Part shown: positions 27,016-34,943 of the stretch, piece by piece
Numbering within the stretch: the stretch's first letter is position 1
Layout: each line of letters starts with the position of its first letter
Source: Bradyrhizobium sp. NP1
GTDB lineage: Bacteria; Pseudomonadota; Alphaproteobacteria; Rhizobiales; Xanthobacteraceae
DNA: 64,000 bases
Direction: 5' to 3'
Assembly (NCBI RefSeq): GCF_030378205.1
Contig: NZ_CP127385.1
Location: forward strand, 1,280,001-1,344,000
Notes under the pieces: generated by a model
What the model saw: the letters and a program-made list of their open reading frames with translations, nothing else
Told to the model about the DNA's origin: nothing
Database searches by the model: none
Position numbers and translations under genes: made by a program

Positions 27016-27040
27016 GCTTCGCGCGCGGCCGGGGACCGTA

Positions 27041-27292
27041 ATGCGGTCCCTGGCCAGCGAGCCGCGCGGGGCGCGCGGCTTCACCTCCTTCGTCGTCAAC
27101 AGCGGCTCGATCAGCATTCGGCCGCTGTCACAGGCCTCGCTCGAACGAAAATTCCTCAACTTCGCGGGGCCCGTCGTTGGACCGACAAAGGCAAAGCGCA
27201 TCCTCGCCACGGTCGGCCGGCTCGACGAGGTGACGGACGTCTCCGAACTGACGCAACTCTTGCGCGGCACGGGCAAGCAACGTCGAGCCTAG
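27041..27292 (+). CDS. Small hypothetical protein
   Basis: 83 residues. The middle reads F-T-S-F-V-V-N-S-G-S-I-S-I-R-P-L-S-Q-A-S-L-E-R-K-F-L-N-F and looks like ordinary folded-protein sequence. The ATG lies inside a GGACCG/CGGTCC hairpin that may be the terminator of the preceding gene, which weakens the case. No family recognised. Confidence 0.38.
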   Translation: MRSLASEPRGARGFTSFVVNSGSISIRPLSQASLERKFLNFAGPVVGPTKAKRILATVGRLDEVTDVSELTQLLRGTGKQRRA

Positions 27293-27335
27293 CGCATTCC
27301 CGCGTCAATCGAGAGTGACAGGCGGCCAGAATTTC

Positions 27336-28469
27336 ATGCCGGAAACAGATCGAGTGGCGTCACCCGTGCAGGATTTCGGCCGAGACATCCGCTTCGATTT
27401 CTATCGCGGCGTCGCGCTCTGGTTCATCTTCGTCGATCATCTCCCCAACAATATCGTGAGCTGGCTGACGCTTCGGCATTACGGCTTCTCCGATGCCGCT
27501 GAAATCTTCATGTTCGTCTCCGGCGTCACCTGCGCGCTGGCCTATCGCGAACTGCAGACGCGCGACGGCTGGGCGGCGGTGATCAGCCACACCCTGCGCC
27601 GCGGCTGGGAGATCTATGCCGCATTCCTGCTCCTGACCATCGCCTGCGTGATCATGGTCCATGTTGCGGGCGAGGGCCGGTTCGCCGACGACAGCAACAC
27701 CCGCGTCCTTCTCGATCAGCCGGGGACGGCGCTCGCACGTGCGGCGATCCTGCAATACCGGCCGGCCAATACCGACGTCCTGCCCACCTTCGTCATCTTC
27801 CATGCGTTGTTTGCGCCGCTGCTCTTCCTGCTGATGCGCGCGCCCAATCTGACGCTACTCGCATCGGCGCTGCTCTATGTCCTGGTGCAGATCTTCGGTT
27901 GGAACCTGCCGCAATGGCCGCGCAATGATTGGTACTTCAATCCGCTGGCCTGGCAGTTTCTCGTGGTGCTCGGCGCCTGGTTCGAGATGGGCGGCCGCCA
28001 GATGCTGAGGCCGTTGCTGAAATCGCGGGCCACCACGGTGGTTGCCTTGCTCTATCTCCTGTTCAGCCTTGTCGTCGTCCTGGGCTGGACTTTCAAGCCG
28101 ATGGCACTGCTCATTCCCGATCCGCTCGCGAGGCTCATCTACCCCATCGACAAGCCCGACCTCGACCCGCTGCGATTGCTGCATTTCCTCTGCCTTGCCG
28201 TGCTTGCGGTGCGCTGGGTGGCGCCGGACTGGCGCGCGTTCAAAAACGGCATTTTGCGTGGCGCGATCCGCTGCGGCGAGAATTCCCTGGATGTCTACTG
28301 CCTCGGTGTCCTGCTCGCATTGGGCGGCGAGATGCTGCTTGTCCGCGTCTCCAACGCTTACGTCGCGCAGGTTGCGATCAGCGTTGCCGGTATCGCGATC
28401 ATGGTCGGCTTTGCAACGATCCTGACCTGGGTCCGGATCAGAACGCGCGAACAGCCAAAGCTGTTTTGA
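27336..28469 (+). CDS. OpgC-like membrane acyltransferase (paralog 2)
   Basis: 377 residues from ATG 27336 (an in-frame GTG at 27315 is an alternative). About ten hydrophobic segments. The family opening is R-D-I-R-F-D-F-Y-R-G ... F-V-D-H-L-P-N-N, followed by G-F-S-D-A-A-E-I-F-M-F-V-S-G and W-Y-F-N-P-L-A-W-Q. OpgC-type enzymes transfer succinyl groups to osmoregulated periplasmic glucans. It is diverged from the gene at 18645-19799 but collinear along its whole length. Converges with the LysR gene, with 17 nt between the stops. Confidence 0.88.
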   Translation: MPETDRVASPVQDFGRDIRFDFYRGVALWFIFVDHLPNNIVSWLTLRHYGFSDAAEIFMFVSGVTCALAYRELQTRDGWAAVISHTLRRGWEIYAAFLLLTIACVIMVHVAGEGRFADDSNTRVLLDQPGTALARAAILQYRPANTDVLPTFVIFHALFAPLLFLLMRAPNLTLLASALLYVLVQIFGWNLPQWPRNDWYFNPLAWQFLVVLGAWFEMGGRQMLRPLLKSRATTVVALLYLLFSLVVVLGWTFKPMALLIPDPLARLIYPIDKPDLDPLRLLHFLCLAVLAVRWVAPDWRAFKNGILRGAIRCGENSLDVYCLGVLLALGGEMLLVRVSNAYVAQVAISVAGIAIMVGFATILTWVRIRTREQPKLF

Positions 28470-28486
28470 ATCTTGCGGCTGCACCG

Positions 28487-29404
28487 TCAGCGTCGCGGCC
28501 GCCGCTCCGCTCGTGCCGGCGCGGCATTCGGTTCGGCTTTCATCCGGCTCACCGTGTCGATGAACGCCTTGATGATCGGTGAATGCGCGCGGTCGCGGTG
28601 ATAGGCGATGCTGTATTGCGTCTTGATGACCCGATCGCTGATCTCGAGCGCGCGCAGGTTCGGGTGCGGCACGAATTCGAAATCGGCGACCACGCTGATG
28701 CCGAGCCCGCGCTCGACCGCCTTCCAGACGCCTTCGCGGCTTTCGATCTCGAACACCGGATTGATCTGAAATCCCTCTTCCAGCATCGCCGCCTCGAAGG
28801 CGCGCCGGGTGGTCGAGCCGCGCTCGCGCAGCACGAAGGGCTGGTCGGCAAGCTCGCGCAGCCGGACAGATTTGCGGTTGAACCAGGGATGGTCGCCGTT
28901 GACGAAGGCGATCACGCGGTGCTTGCGGTAGGGCACCATCGTCACGCGCGGGTCTTCCGGCACCTCGGCGAGGATCGCGACCTCGGCGTCGAAATCGATG
29001 ATGTGGCGTAGCGTGCGCTCCGAATTGCCGAGCAGCGTCGAGATCTGCACGCCGGGATGCTCGCGCTTGAAGGCGGCGAGGATCTCGGTGGCGTGGAACG
29101 GTCCCACGGTGGCCAGCCGCAGATGCCCTCTGGTCGATTGTCCGTGCGCCGAGAGCAGGTCGTGCGCCTCGTCGCAGAACTTCATGATGCCGCGGGTGAT
29201 CTCGCGCAAGCCGCGGCCCGCTTCCGTCAGCTCGACGCGCCGCGCGTGCCGGATCAGGAGCTCGACGCCGTAAGTCTCCTCCAGCTCCTTGACCTGGATG
29301 GTCAGGGTCGGCTGGCCGACATGGAGCACGCGTGAGGCGGCGGTGAAGCCGCCATGCTCGGCGACGGCGTGGAAGGCGCGGAGCTGGCTGAAAACGATTG
29401 ACAT
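28487..29404 (-). CDS. LysR-family regulator of the phosphonate operon
   Basis: 305 residues from ATG 29404. HTH at about 3-62 (F-S-Q-L-R-A-F-H-A-V-A-E-H-G-G-F-T-A-A-S), effector domain about 90-290. It is divergent from the Fe-ADH/phnA/phnY genes, with an 79-nt shared promoter region containing an 11-bp direct repeat. Phosphonoacetate-type operons in other bacteria are also controlled by LysR proteins; the inducer is probably a phosphonate intermediate. This role is inferred from position. Confidence 0.85.
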   Translation of the reverse strand: MSIVFSQLRAFHAVAEHGGFTAASRVLHVGQPTLTIQVKELEETYGVELLIRHARRVELTEAGRGLREITRGIMKFCDEAHDLLSAHGQSTRGHLRLATVGPFHATEILAAFKREHPGVQISTLLGNSERTLRHIIDFDAEVAILAEVPEDPRVTMVPYRKHRVIAFVNGDHPWFNRKSVRLRELADQPFVLRERGSTTRRAFEAAMLEEGFQINPVFEIESREGVWKAVERGLGISVVADFEFVPHPNLRALEISDRVIKTQYSIAYHRDRAHSPIIKAFIDTVSRMKAEPNAAPARAERRPRR

Positions 29405-29406
29405 AA

Positions 29407-29447
29407 TCAATAGTAGCTTCAGAAAATATGAATTTGTCAATAGAAGC
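29407..29447. promoter_or_regulatory. Direct repeat in the LysR/Fe-ADH divergent promoter
   Basis: TCAATAGTAGC (29407-29417) and TCAATAGAAGC (29437-29447) are repeated 30 bp apart, about three helical turns, on the same DNA face. The interval between them is unusually A/T-rich. This is a likely binding region for the divergent LysR protein and the RNA polymerase of both genes. Confidence 0.5.
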
Positions 29448-29483
29448 CGACGCCCTATCGTCGCGGGCAAATGGAGGAGCGCG

Positions 29484-30614
29484 ATGGCGTGGCGATATGG
29501 AAACCCGGTCCAGATCGAATTCGGGGTCGACAGTTTTGCGAAACTGCCTGAACTGATCGGCAAGCGACGCTATGCGATCGTCACCTATGGCGAGCCGTTC
29601 TTTGACGGGCTTGCACAGCGCCTGAGCGAAACCGCCGGCGTGCCGGTACTGACCATCCGCGACGTCGCGCCCAACCCGGACTATCGCCTGCTCGCCGAGC
29701 AGACCCGCCGCTTCGCCGAGCTCAAGCAGCAGCCCGAATTGATCGTCGCGCTCGGCGGCGGCTCGGTGATCGACTCCGCAAAGGTGTTCGCGGCCGCAGG
29801 CGGCGACTTCGGCAGGATCAAGACGTATCTGGAGACGTTGAAAGGCGCGGAAAATCTCGCGGCCACTCCGCTCATCGCCGTGCCGACCACGGCGGGAACG
29901 GGGAGCGAGGTGACCTGCTGGGGCACGGTGTGGGACGAGGAAAACGGCAAGAAATATTCGCTCGCCCGCCCGAACCTCTATCCGACGCATGCGGTGATCG
30001 ATCCGCGCCTGATGCTCGGCAAGCCGCAGCTTCTCACCGTCAGCACCGGCCTTGATGCGCTGTCGCATGCGCTGGAAAGCCTGTGGAACGTCAACAACAA
30101 CCCGGTTTCGGCCAATCATGCGGTCGCGGCTGCGCGCACCGCGCTCGACGTGCTGCCGAAGCTGGTGTGCGATCTCGGCAATATCGAATTGCGCAGCCGG
30201 ATGGCGCAGGCCGCGCTGTTTGCCGGGCTTGCCTTCTCCAACACCAAGACCGCGATCGCGCATTCGCTTTCCTATCCGATCACGCTGCGCCATGGCGTGC
30301 AGCACGGAATAGCCTGCTCGTTCTCGTTGCCGATGGTGTTGCGCAGCGTGCAAGGCGCCGGCGGACTTTGCGAGGACAGTTTGAAGCAGATCTTCGGGCC
30401 CGATCTGTCGCGCGGCGCCGACGCGCTCGAGGATTTCCTGGCGCTGCTCGGCATCCCCACCAACCCGGCCGCCTACAAGATCGAGCGCAAGGAGTGGCGG
30501 CTTCTGATCGCGGATTCGCTTCAAGGCGAACGCGGGAAGAATTTCCTCGGCTCGAAGGAGCGCCTGCTCGAAGCCGCGGAAATGCCGCGCATGCCGGCGA
30601 CGAAGACGGCGTGA
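29484..30614 (+). CDS. Iron-containing alcohol dehydrogenase, phosphonoacetaldehyde/hydroxyethylphosphonate type (predicted)
   Basis: 376 residues from ATG 29484 behind GGAGGAG. Type III Fe-ADH fold: NAD-binding A-L-G-G-G-S-V-I-D-S-A-K, T-T-A-G-T-G-S-E-V-T, and iron ligands in G-L-D-A-L-S-H-A-L-E and H-G-V-Q-H-G-I-A-C-S. The opening W-R-Y-G-N-P-V-Q-I-E-F-G resembles the branch containing phosphonoacetaldehyde reductases. It lies first in an operon with phosphonoacetaldehyde dehydrogenase and phosphonoacetate hydrolase. I infer that it oxidises 2-hydroxyethylphosphonate (or a related alcohol) to phosphonoacetaldehyde. No phnW transaminase is present in the window. Cytoplasmic. Confidence 0.8.
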   Translation: MAWRYGNPVQIEFGVDSFAKLPELIGKRRYAIVTYGEPFFDGLAQRLSETAGVPVLTIRDVAPNPDYRLLAEQTRRFAELKQQPELIVALGGGSVIDSAKVFAAAGGDFGRIKTYLETLKGAENLAATPLIAVPTTAGTGSEVTCWGTVWDEENGKKYSLARPNLYPTHAVIDPRLMLGKPQLLTVSTGLDALSHALESLWNVNNNPVSANHAVAAARTALDVLPKLVCDLGNIELRSRMAQAALFAGLAFSNTKTAIAHSLSYPITLRHGVQHGIACSFSLPMVLRSVQGAGGLCEDSLKQIFGPDLSRGADALEDFLALLGIPTNPAAYKIERKEWRLLIADSLQGERGKNFLGSKERLLEAAEMPRMPATKTA

Positions 30615-30627
30615 AGGGAGAGCGGTC

Positions 30628-31872
30628 ATGAGCGCCAACGGAAACACCATCACCGTCAACGGTCGCGACTATAGGGCGCCGCAGCGACCGACCGTGGTGA
30701 TCTGCCTCGACGGCTCCGAGCCCGGCTATATCGAGCAGGCGATCGAGGCCGGCGTCGCGCCGACCTTCGCGCGCTTCATGAGGGATGGCGCGCACGTTCA
30801 TGCCAATAGCGTGATCCCGAGCTTCACCAACCCGAACAACCTTTCGATCATCACCGGCCGTCCGCCGTCGGTGCACGGCATAGCGGGCAATTATTTCTTC
30901 GACACCGCAAACGGCGTCGAGGTGATGATGAACGATCCGAAGTTCCTGCGTGCGCCGACGATTCTTGCCGGCGTGCATGACGCCGGCTTCAAGGTCGCGG
31001 CCGTCACCGCCAAGGACAAGCTGCGCGGGCTGCTCTCGTACGGGCTCGACTATTCGACCGGTCGCGCGATTGCGTTTTCCTCGGAGAAGGCGAACCAGGC
31101 GAACAGGGCCGAAAACGGTATCGACAATTTGCTCGATTTCGTCGGCCTGCCGCTGCCGGAAGTCTATTCCGCAGACCTCTCCGAATTCGTGTTCGCCGCC
31201 GGCGTCAAGCTGGTGCAGCATCACCGGCCTGACCTGATGTACCTGTCGACGACGGACTACATCCAGCACAAGGTCGGGCTCGGCACCAGGATCGCCAACG
31301 ACTTCTACGCCATGATCGACCGTTATCTGGCGGAGCTTGATGCGCTGGGCTGCACCATCGTCGCCACCGCCGACCATGGCATGAACGACAAGCATCTGCC
31401 GGACGGCCGGCCCGACGTCGTCTATTTGCAGGACGTGCTCGACGCGTGGACCGGCAAGGGCAAGACGCGGGTGATCCTGCCGATCACCGATCCTTACGTA
31501 GCCCATCACGGCTCGCTCGGCTCGTTCGCGACGATCTACACGCCTGATGGCGGCGCCGTGGCGCCGTTGATCGCGAAGCTGCGCGGCATCACGGGCATCG
31601 ATGTCGCGCTGACGCAGGATGAAGCCTGCCACAGATTCGAGCTGCCGGCCGACCGCATCGGCGACATCGTCGTGATCTCGTCAAAGCACAAGGTGCTCGG
31701 CACGAGCGCTGACCGCCACGACCTGTCCGGCCTGACCGAGCCATTGCGCTCGCATGGCGGGTTGACCGAGGAGCGGGTGCCGATGATCGCCAATCGCCGG
31801 ATCGCGCTGCCATCGGGGCACAGCTTGCGCAACTTCGACGTCTTCGACGTCGCGCTCAACCGCATCCAATAG
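30628..31872 (+). CDS. phnA: Phosphonoacetate hydrolase
   Basis: 414 residues. It cleaves the C-P bond of phosphonoacetate to acetate and phosphate. It belongs to the alkaline phosphatase superfamily with two zinc ions. The residue set aligns with the known PhnA site at a constant offset: D28, nucleophile T67 (S-F-T-N-P-N-N), D210 and H214 (T-T-D-Y-I-Q-H), D249-H250 (A-D-H-G-M) and H376 (R-S-H-G-G). All are present, so activity is expected. Starts 13 nt after the Fe-ADH stop, with GGGAGAGCGG upstream. Supplies phosphate and carbon from phosphonates independent of C-P lyase. Confidence 0.95.
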   Translation: MSANGNTITVNGRDYRAPQRPTVVICLDGSEPGYIEQAIEAGVAPTFARFMRDGAHVHANSVIPSFTNPNNLSIITGRPPSVHGIAGNYFFDTANGVEVMMNDPKFLRAPTILAGVHDAGFKVAAVTAKDKLRGLLSYGLDYSTGRAIAFSSEKANQANRAENGIDNLLDFVGLPLPEVYSADLSEFVFAAGVKLVQHHRPDLMYLSTTDYIQHKVGLGTRIANDFYAMIDRYLAELDALGCTIVATADHGMNDKHLPDGRPDVVYLQDVLDAWTGKGKTRVILPITDPYVAHHGSLGSFATIYTPDGGAVAPLIAKLRGITGIDVALTQDEACHRFELPADRIGDIVVISSKHKVLGTSADRHDLSGLTEPLRSHGGLTEERVPMIANRRIALPSGHSLRNFDVFDVALNRIQ

Positions 31873-31897
31873 TCCGGGGCATCGGAGGATTCGCGCG

Positions 31898-33346
31898 ATG
31901 AACATTCAAGCCCAGGCCGTTCGCCACGAGCAGATGCGCATTGCGGGTGCGCTGGTCGATACCGACGAACGCGTGGAGGTATTCAATCCGTTTACCAACA
32001 AGGTGATCGGCACCGTGCCGGCCGCACGCCCGGAACATGTGCGCAGTGCGTTTGAGAAGGCGAAAGCGTTCAAGCCAAAACTCTCCCGCTACGAGCGGCA
32101 GAAGATCCTGCTGCGCACCGCCGAGATCCTGGCCGGCCGCAAGGAGGAGTTTGCCCGGCTGATCACCGCGGAGTCCGGCCTGTGCTGGAAGGACTCGCTT
32201 TATGAAGCCGGCCGCGCCTACGACGTCTATTCGTTCGCGGGCCAGCTCGCGATCATGGACGACAGCGAGGTCTTCTCCTGCGACATCAGCCCGCAGGGCA
32301 AGGCGCGCAAGATATTCACCACGCGCACGCCGCTGCTCGGCGCGATCTCGGCAATCACGCCGTTCAACCATCCGCTCAACATGGTGAGCCACAAGATCGC
32401 GCCCGCGATCGCCACCAACAACCGCATCGTGCTGAAGCCGACCGAGCTGACCCCGCTCACGGCGCTGGCGCTCGCCGACGTGCTCTACGAAGCGGGGCTG
32501 CCGGTGGAAATGCTCTCGGTCGTGACCGGCAATCCCAATTCCATGGGTGACGCGATGATCACCGATCCGGATGCGGATCTGATCACCTTCACCGGCTCGG
32601 TGCGGGTCGGCAAGCACATCGCGGCGAAAGCCGGCTACAAGCGCCTCGTGCTGGAGCTTGGCGGCAATGATCCGCTGATCGTGATGGAAGATGCCGATCT
32701 GGAGAAGGCAGCCGAGCTCGCGGTCACCGGGGCCACGAAGAATTCCGGCCAGCGCTGCACCGCGGTCAAGCGCATCCTCTGCGTCGAGGCGGTCGCCGAC
32801 GATTTCGCCGCGCTCGTGCTCAAGAAGGCCCGTATCTTGAAGTGCGGTGATCCGATGGACCCGGGCGTCGACGTCGGCACCGTCATCCATGAGAAGGCCG
32901 CGATGGAGTTCGAGCGCCGGGTGAACGACGCGGTCGCCAACGGCGCGCAGCTTCTGCACGGCGACGGCCGCAAGGGCGCGCTCTATCCGCCGACGGTGGT
33001 CGATCGCGTCCCCTACACTTGTGAGCTCGTGATGCAGGAGACGTTCGGTCCTGTGATCCCGATCATCCGGGTGCCCAACGACATCGAAAGCGTCATCCGG
33101 ATCTCCAATTCGACCGCGTTCGGCCTGTCGTCCGGCGTCTGCACCAACCGGCTCGATTACATCACGCGCTTCGTCAACGAGCTCGACGTCGGAACGGTCA
33201 ATGTCTGGGAAGTGCCGGGCTATCGCATCGAGATGTCGCCGTTCGGCGGGATCAAGGATTCCGGCCTTGGTTACAAGGAGGGCGTTCTCGAGGCGATGAA
33301 GAGCTTCACCAATGTGAAGACCTATTCGCTGCCGTGGCCGGCCTGA
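31898..33346 (+). CDS. phnY: Phosphonoacetaldehyde dehydrogenase
   Basis: 482 residues of the NAD(P)-dependent aldehyde dehydrogenase superfamily. Active-site residues are present: N157 (T-P-F-N-H-P), E253 (L-E-L-G-G-N-D) and nucleophile C287 (S-G-Q-R-C-T). It converts phosphonoacetaldehyde to phosphonoacetate, the substrate of PhnA encoded 25 nt upstream. GGAGG precedes the ATG. The family assignment is firm; the phosphonate specificity rests on operon context with phnA and general resemblance to PhnY. Confidence 0.9.
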   Translation: MNIQAQAVRHEQMRIAGALVDTDERVEVFNPFTNKVIGTVPAARPEHVRSAFEKAKAFKPKLSRYERQKILLRTAEILAGRKEEFARLITAESGLCWKDSLYEAGRAYDVYSFAGQLAIMDDSEVFSCDISPQGKARKIFTTRTPLLGAISAITPFNHPLNMVSHKIAPAIATNNRIVLKPTELTPLTALALADVLYEAGLPVEMLSVVTGNPNSMGDAMITDPDADLITFTGSVRVGKHIAAKAGYKRLVLELGGNDPLIVMEDADLEKAAELAVTGATKNSGQRCTAVKRILCVEAVADDFAALVLKKARILKCGDPMDPGVDVGTVIHEKAAMEFERRVNDAVANGAQLLHGDGRKGALYPPTVVDRVPYTCELVMQETFGPVIPIIRVPNDIESVIRISNSTAFGLSSGVCTNRLDYITRFVNELDVGTVNVWEVPGYRIEMSPFGGIKDSGLGYKEGVLEAMKSFTNVKTYSLPWPA

Positions 33347-33455
33347 CGCGCCCGCCGGGTATTCGTACAGCTTCTAACCGCACCAGCCGATCTCAACGAA
33401 AGCGTGCGGAAGCGACAACGGGACTGGAAACGCAAAAAGGGTGGGAGGCTTTCAG

Positions 33456-34772
33456 ATGTCGATAACGTTCAGCCCGACAAGCGCGGGCTCGGTGGGCATG
33501 CAAAATCCGGAGCTGGCGACGTCGTTTCGCCGCGCGCAGTGGCGCATGCTGCTGGCGGCGATGTTCTGCTATCTGTTCTTCTACACGGGACGGCAGACTT
33601 TCGGCTTTGCCATTCCGGGCATCCAGGCCGAGTTCGGCGTCAGCAAGGCGGCGCTCGGCTGGGCGAGCGCGGCGCTGTTATGGTGCTACGCGATCGGCCA
33701 GGCGATCAACGGCAATCTCGGCGACAAGTTCGGCGGCCGCCGCGTGATGAGCGCGGGCGCGATCCTGTCCTTCATCATGAACTGGGCGACCAGCCTCTCC
33801 ACCGGCATCGTCAGCCTCTCGGTGTTCTGGGGCATCAACGGCTATTTCCAGTCGATGGGCTGGGCGCCGGGCAGCCGCCTGCTCTCGAACTGGTGGGGCA
33901 GGCATGAGCGCGGCACGGTCTACGGGCTCTACACCTTTGCAGCAGGCCTTGCCTCGGTGCTCTCGTTCCTGACCTCGCTGATCGTGGTCGGCTATTTCCA
34001 GCTCGACTGGCGCTGGATCTTCCGTCTGCCGGTCGTGCTGCTCCTGCTCGGCGGCATCGCGTTCTACCTGGTCGCGCGCGAACGGCCCGAGGACATGGGC
34101 TTTGTCTCACCACACGACGATGCCGATGACGCGGACAAGGCGGCCGATGCCGCGAGCGATGGCGAAAGCTCGTTTGCCCGCTACAAGGCCGTGCTCGCGA
34201 ACTGGCGTCTTCTGGTCGCCGGCCTCGCCATCGGCTTCCAGAACGCCGCACGCTACGGACTGCTGGTCTGGGTGCCCGTGCATTTCCTTGGCGCAAACTG
34301 GGCCAAGGCGGACGCGGCCGCCGCGATCGATCCGCGCTGGATCAGCATCGCGCTCCCCGTCGGCATGGCGTTCGGCGCCTTCAGCAACGGCTGGGTGTCG
34401 GACAGGTTCTTCAACTCGCGCCGCTACACCGCCATCGTGCTCTACATGGTGCTGGCGGCGATCACCTCGCTCTACATGTACACGATCCCGACCAGCAGCG
34501 TTTATCTCGGGATGGTGGTTCTCTTCCTGTGCGGCTTCTTCGTCTATGGCCCGCAATCCTCGTTCTGGGCGTTGTGTCCCGATCTGGTCGGGCACAAGCG
34601 GGCGGGGACCGCGACCGGCGTGATGAACTTCTGCGCCTATCTGTTCGCGGGACTTGGCGAGCCGCTGATCGGCCACTTCATGGACACTCAACATGACACG
34701 TCGCTGGTGTTCGTGGTGGTCGCGGTCTGCGCGGCGCTGAGTGCTGCGGTCGCCTCCTTCATTCGCAGGTAA
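33456..34772 (+). CDS. MFS transporter of the organophosphate (GlpT/UhpT, OPA) type
   Basis: 438 residues from ATG 33456, with GGGAGG just upstream; the GTG at 33441 is too close to that site. Twelve membrane segments. F-Y-T-G-R-Q-T-F-G-F-A-I-P and N-G-Y-F-Q-S-M-G-W-A-P-G-S-R-L-L are OPA-family signatures, which in GlpT bind the phosphate group of the substrate. Placed last in the phosphonate operon, it most likely imports the phosphonate in exchange for phosphate. This differs from the ABC importers usual for phosphonates. A strong terminator follows. Confidence 0.88.
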   Translation: MSITFSPTSAGSVGMQNPELATSFRRAQWRMLLAAMFCYLFFYTGRQTFGFAIPGIQAEFGVSKAALGWASAALLWCYAIGQAINGNLGDKFGGRRVMSAGAILSFIMNWATSLSTGIVSLSVFWGINGYFQSMGWAPGSRLLSNWWGRHERGTVYGLYTFAAGLASVLSFLTSLIVVGYFQLDWRWIFRLPVVLLLLGGIAFYLVARERPEDMGFVSPHDDADDADKAADAASDGESSFARYKAVLANWRLLVAGLAIGFQNAARYGLLVWVPVHFLGANWAKADAAAAIDPRWISIALPVGMAFGAFSNGWVSDRFFNSRRYTAIVLYMVLAAITSLYMYTIPTSSVYLGMVVLFLCGFFVYGPQSSFWALCPDLVGHKRAGTATGVMNFCAYLFAGLGEPLIGHFMDTQHDTSLVFVVVAVCAALSAAVASFIRR

Positions 34773-34823
34773 CGCCGAACATCGTCGTCTCGCCGTCGAA
34801 AGCGAGGGCATGGATGACGACTG

Positions 34824-34850
34824 GAAAGCCCGCCTCGTGCGGGCTTTCTT
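34824..34850 (+). terminator. Terminator ending the phosphonate operon
   Basis: A perfect 10-bp stem GAAAGCCCGC / GCGGGCTTTC with a 5-nt loop, followed by CTT. It lies 52 nt after the transporter stop and before the cyclase gene on the same strand, separating the two transcription units. Confidence 0.75.
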
Positions 34851-34943
34851 CATGCGCTCCCCGGGAGACGCCCCGCGACCAGACGCCCCCTTCGCATGTC
34901 CTGCAAACGTGATATGGTCACGGCAGAAGCCACAGGTTCTGCC

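Noticed and set aside
27855..30659. 934-codon minus-strand frame across OpgC-2, LysR and Fe-ADH
   Set aside because: It crosses three real genes and their boundaries. Composition is not protein-like.
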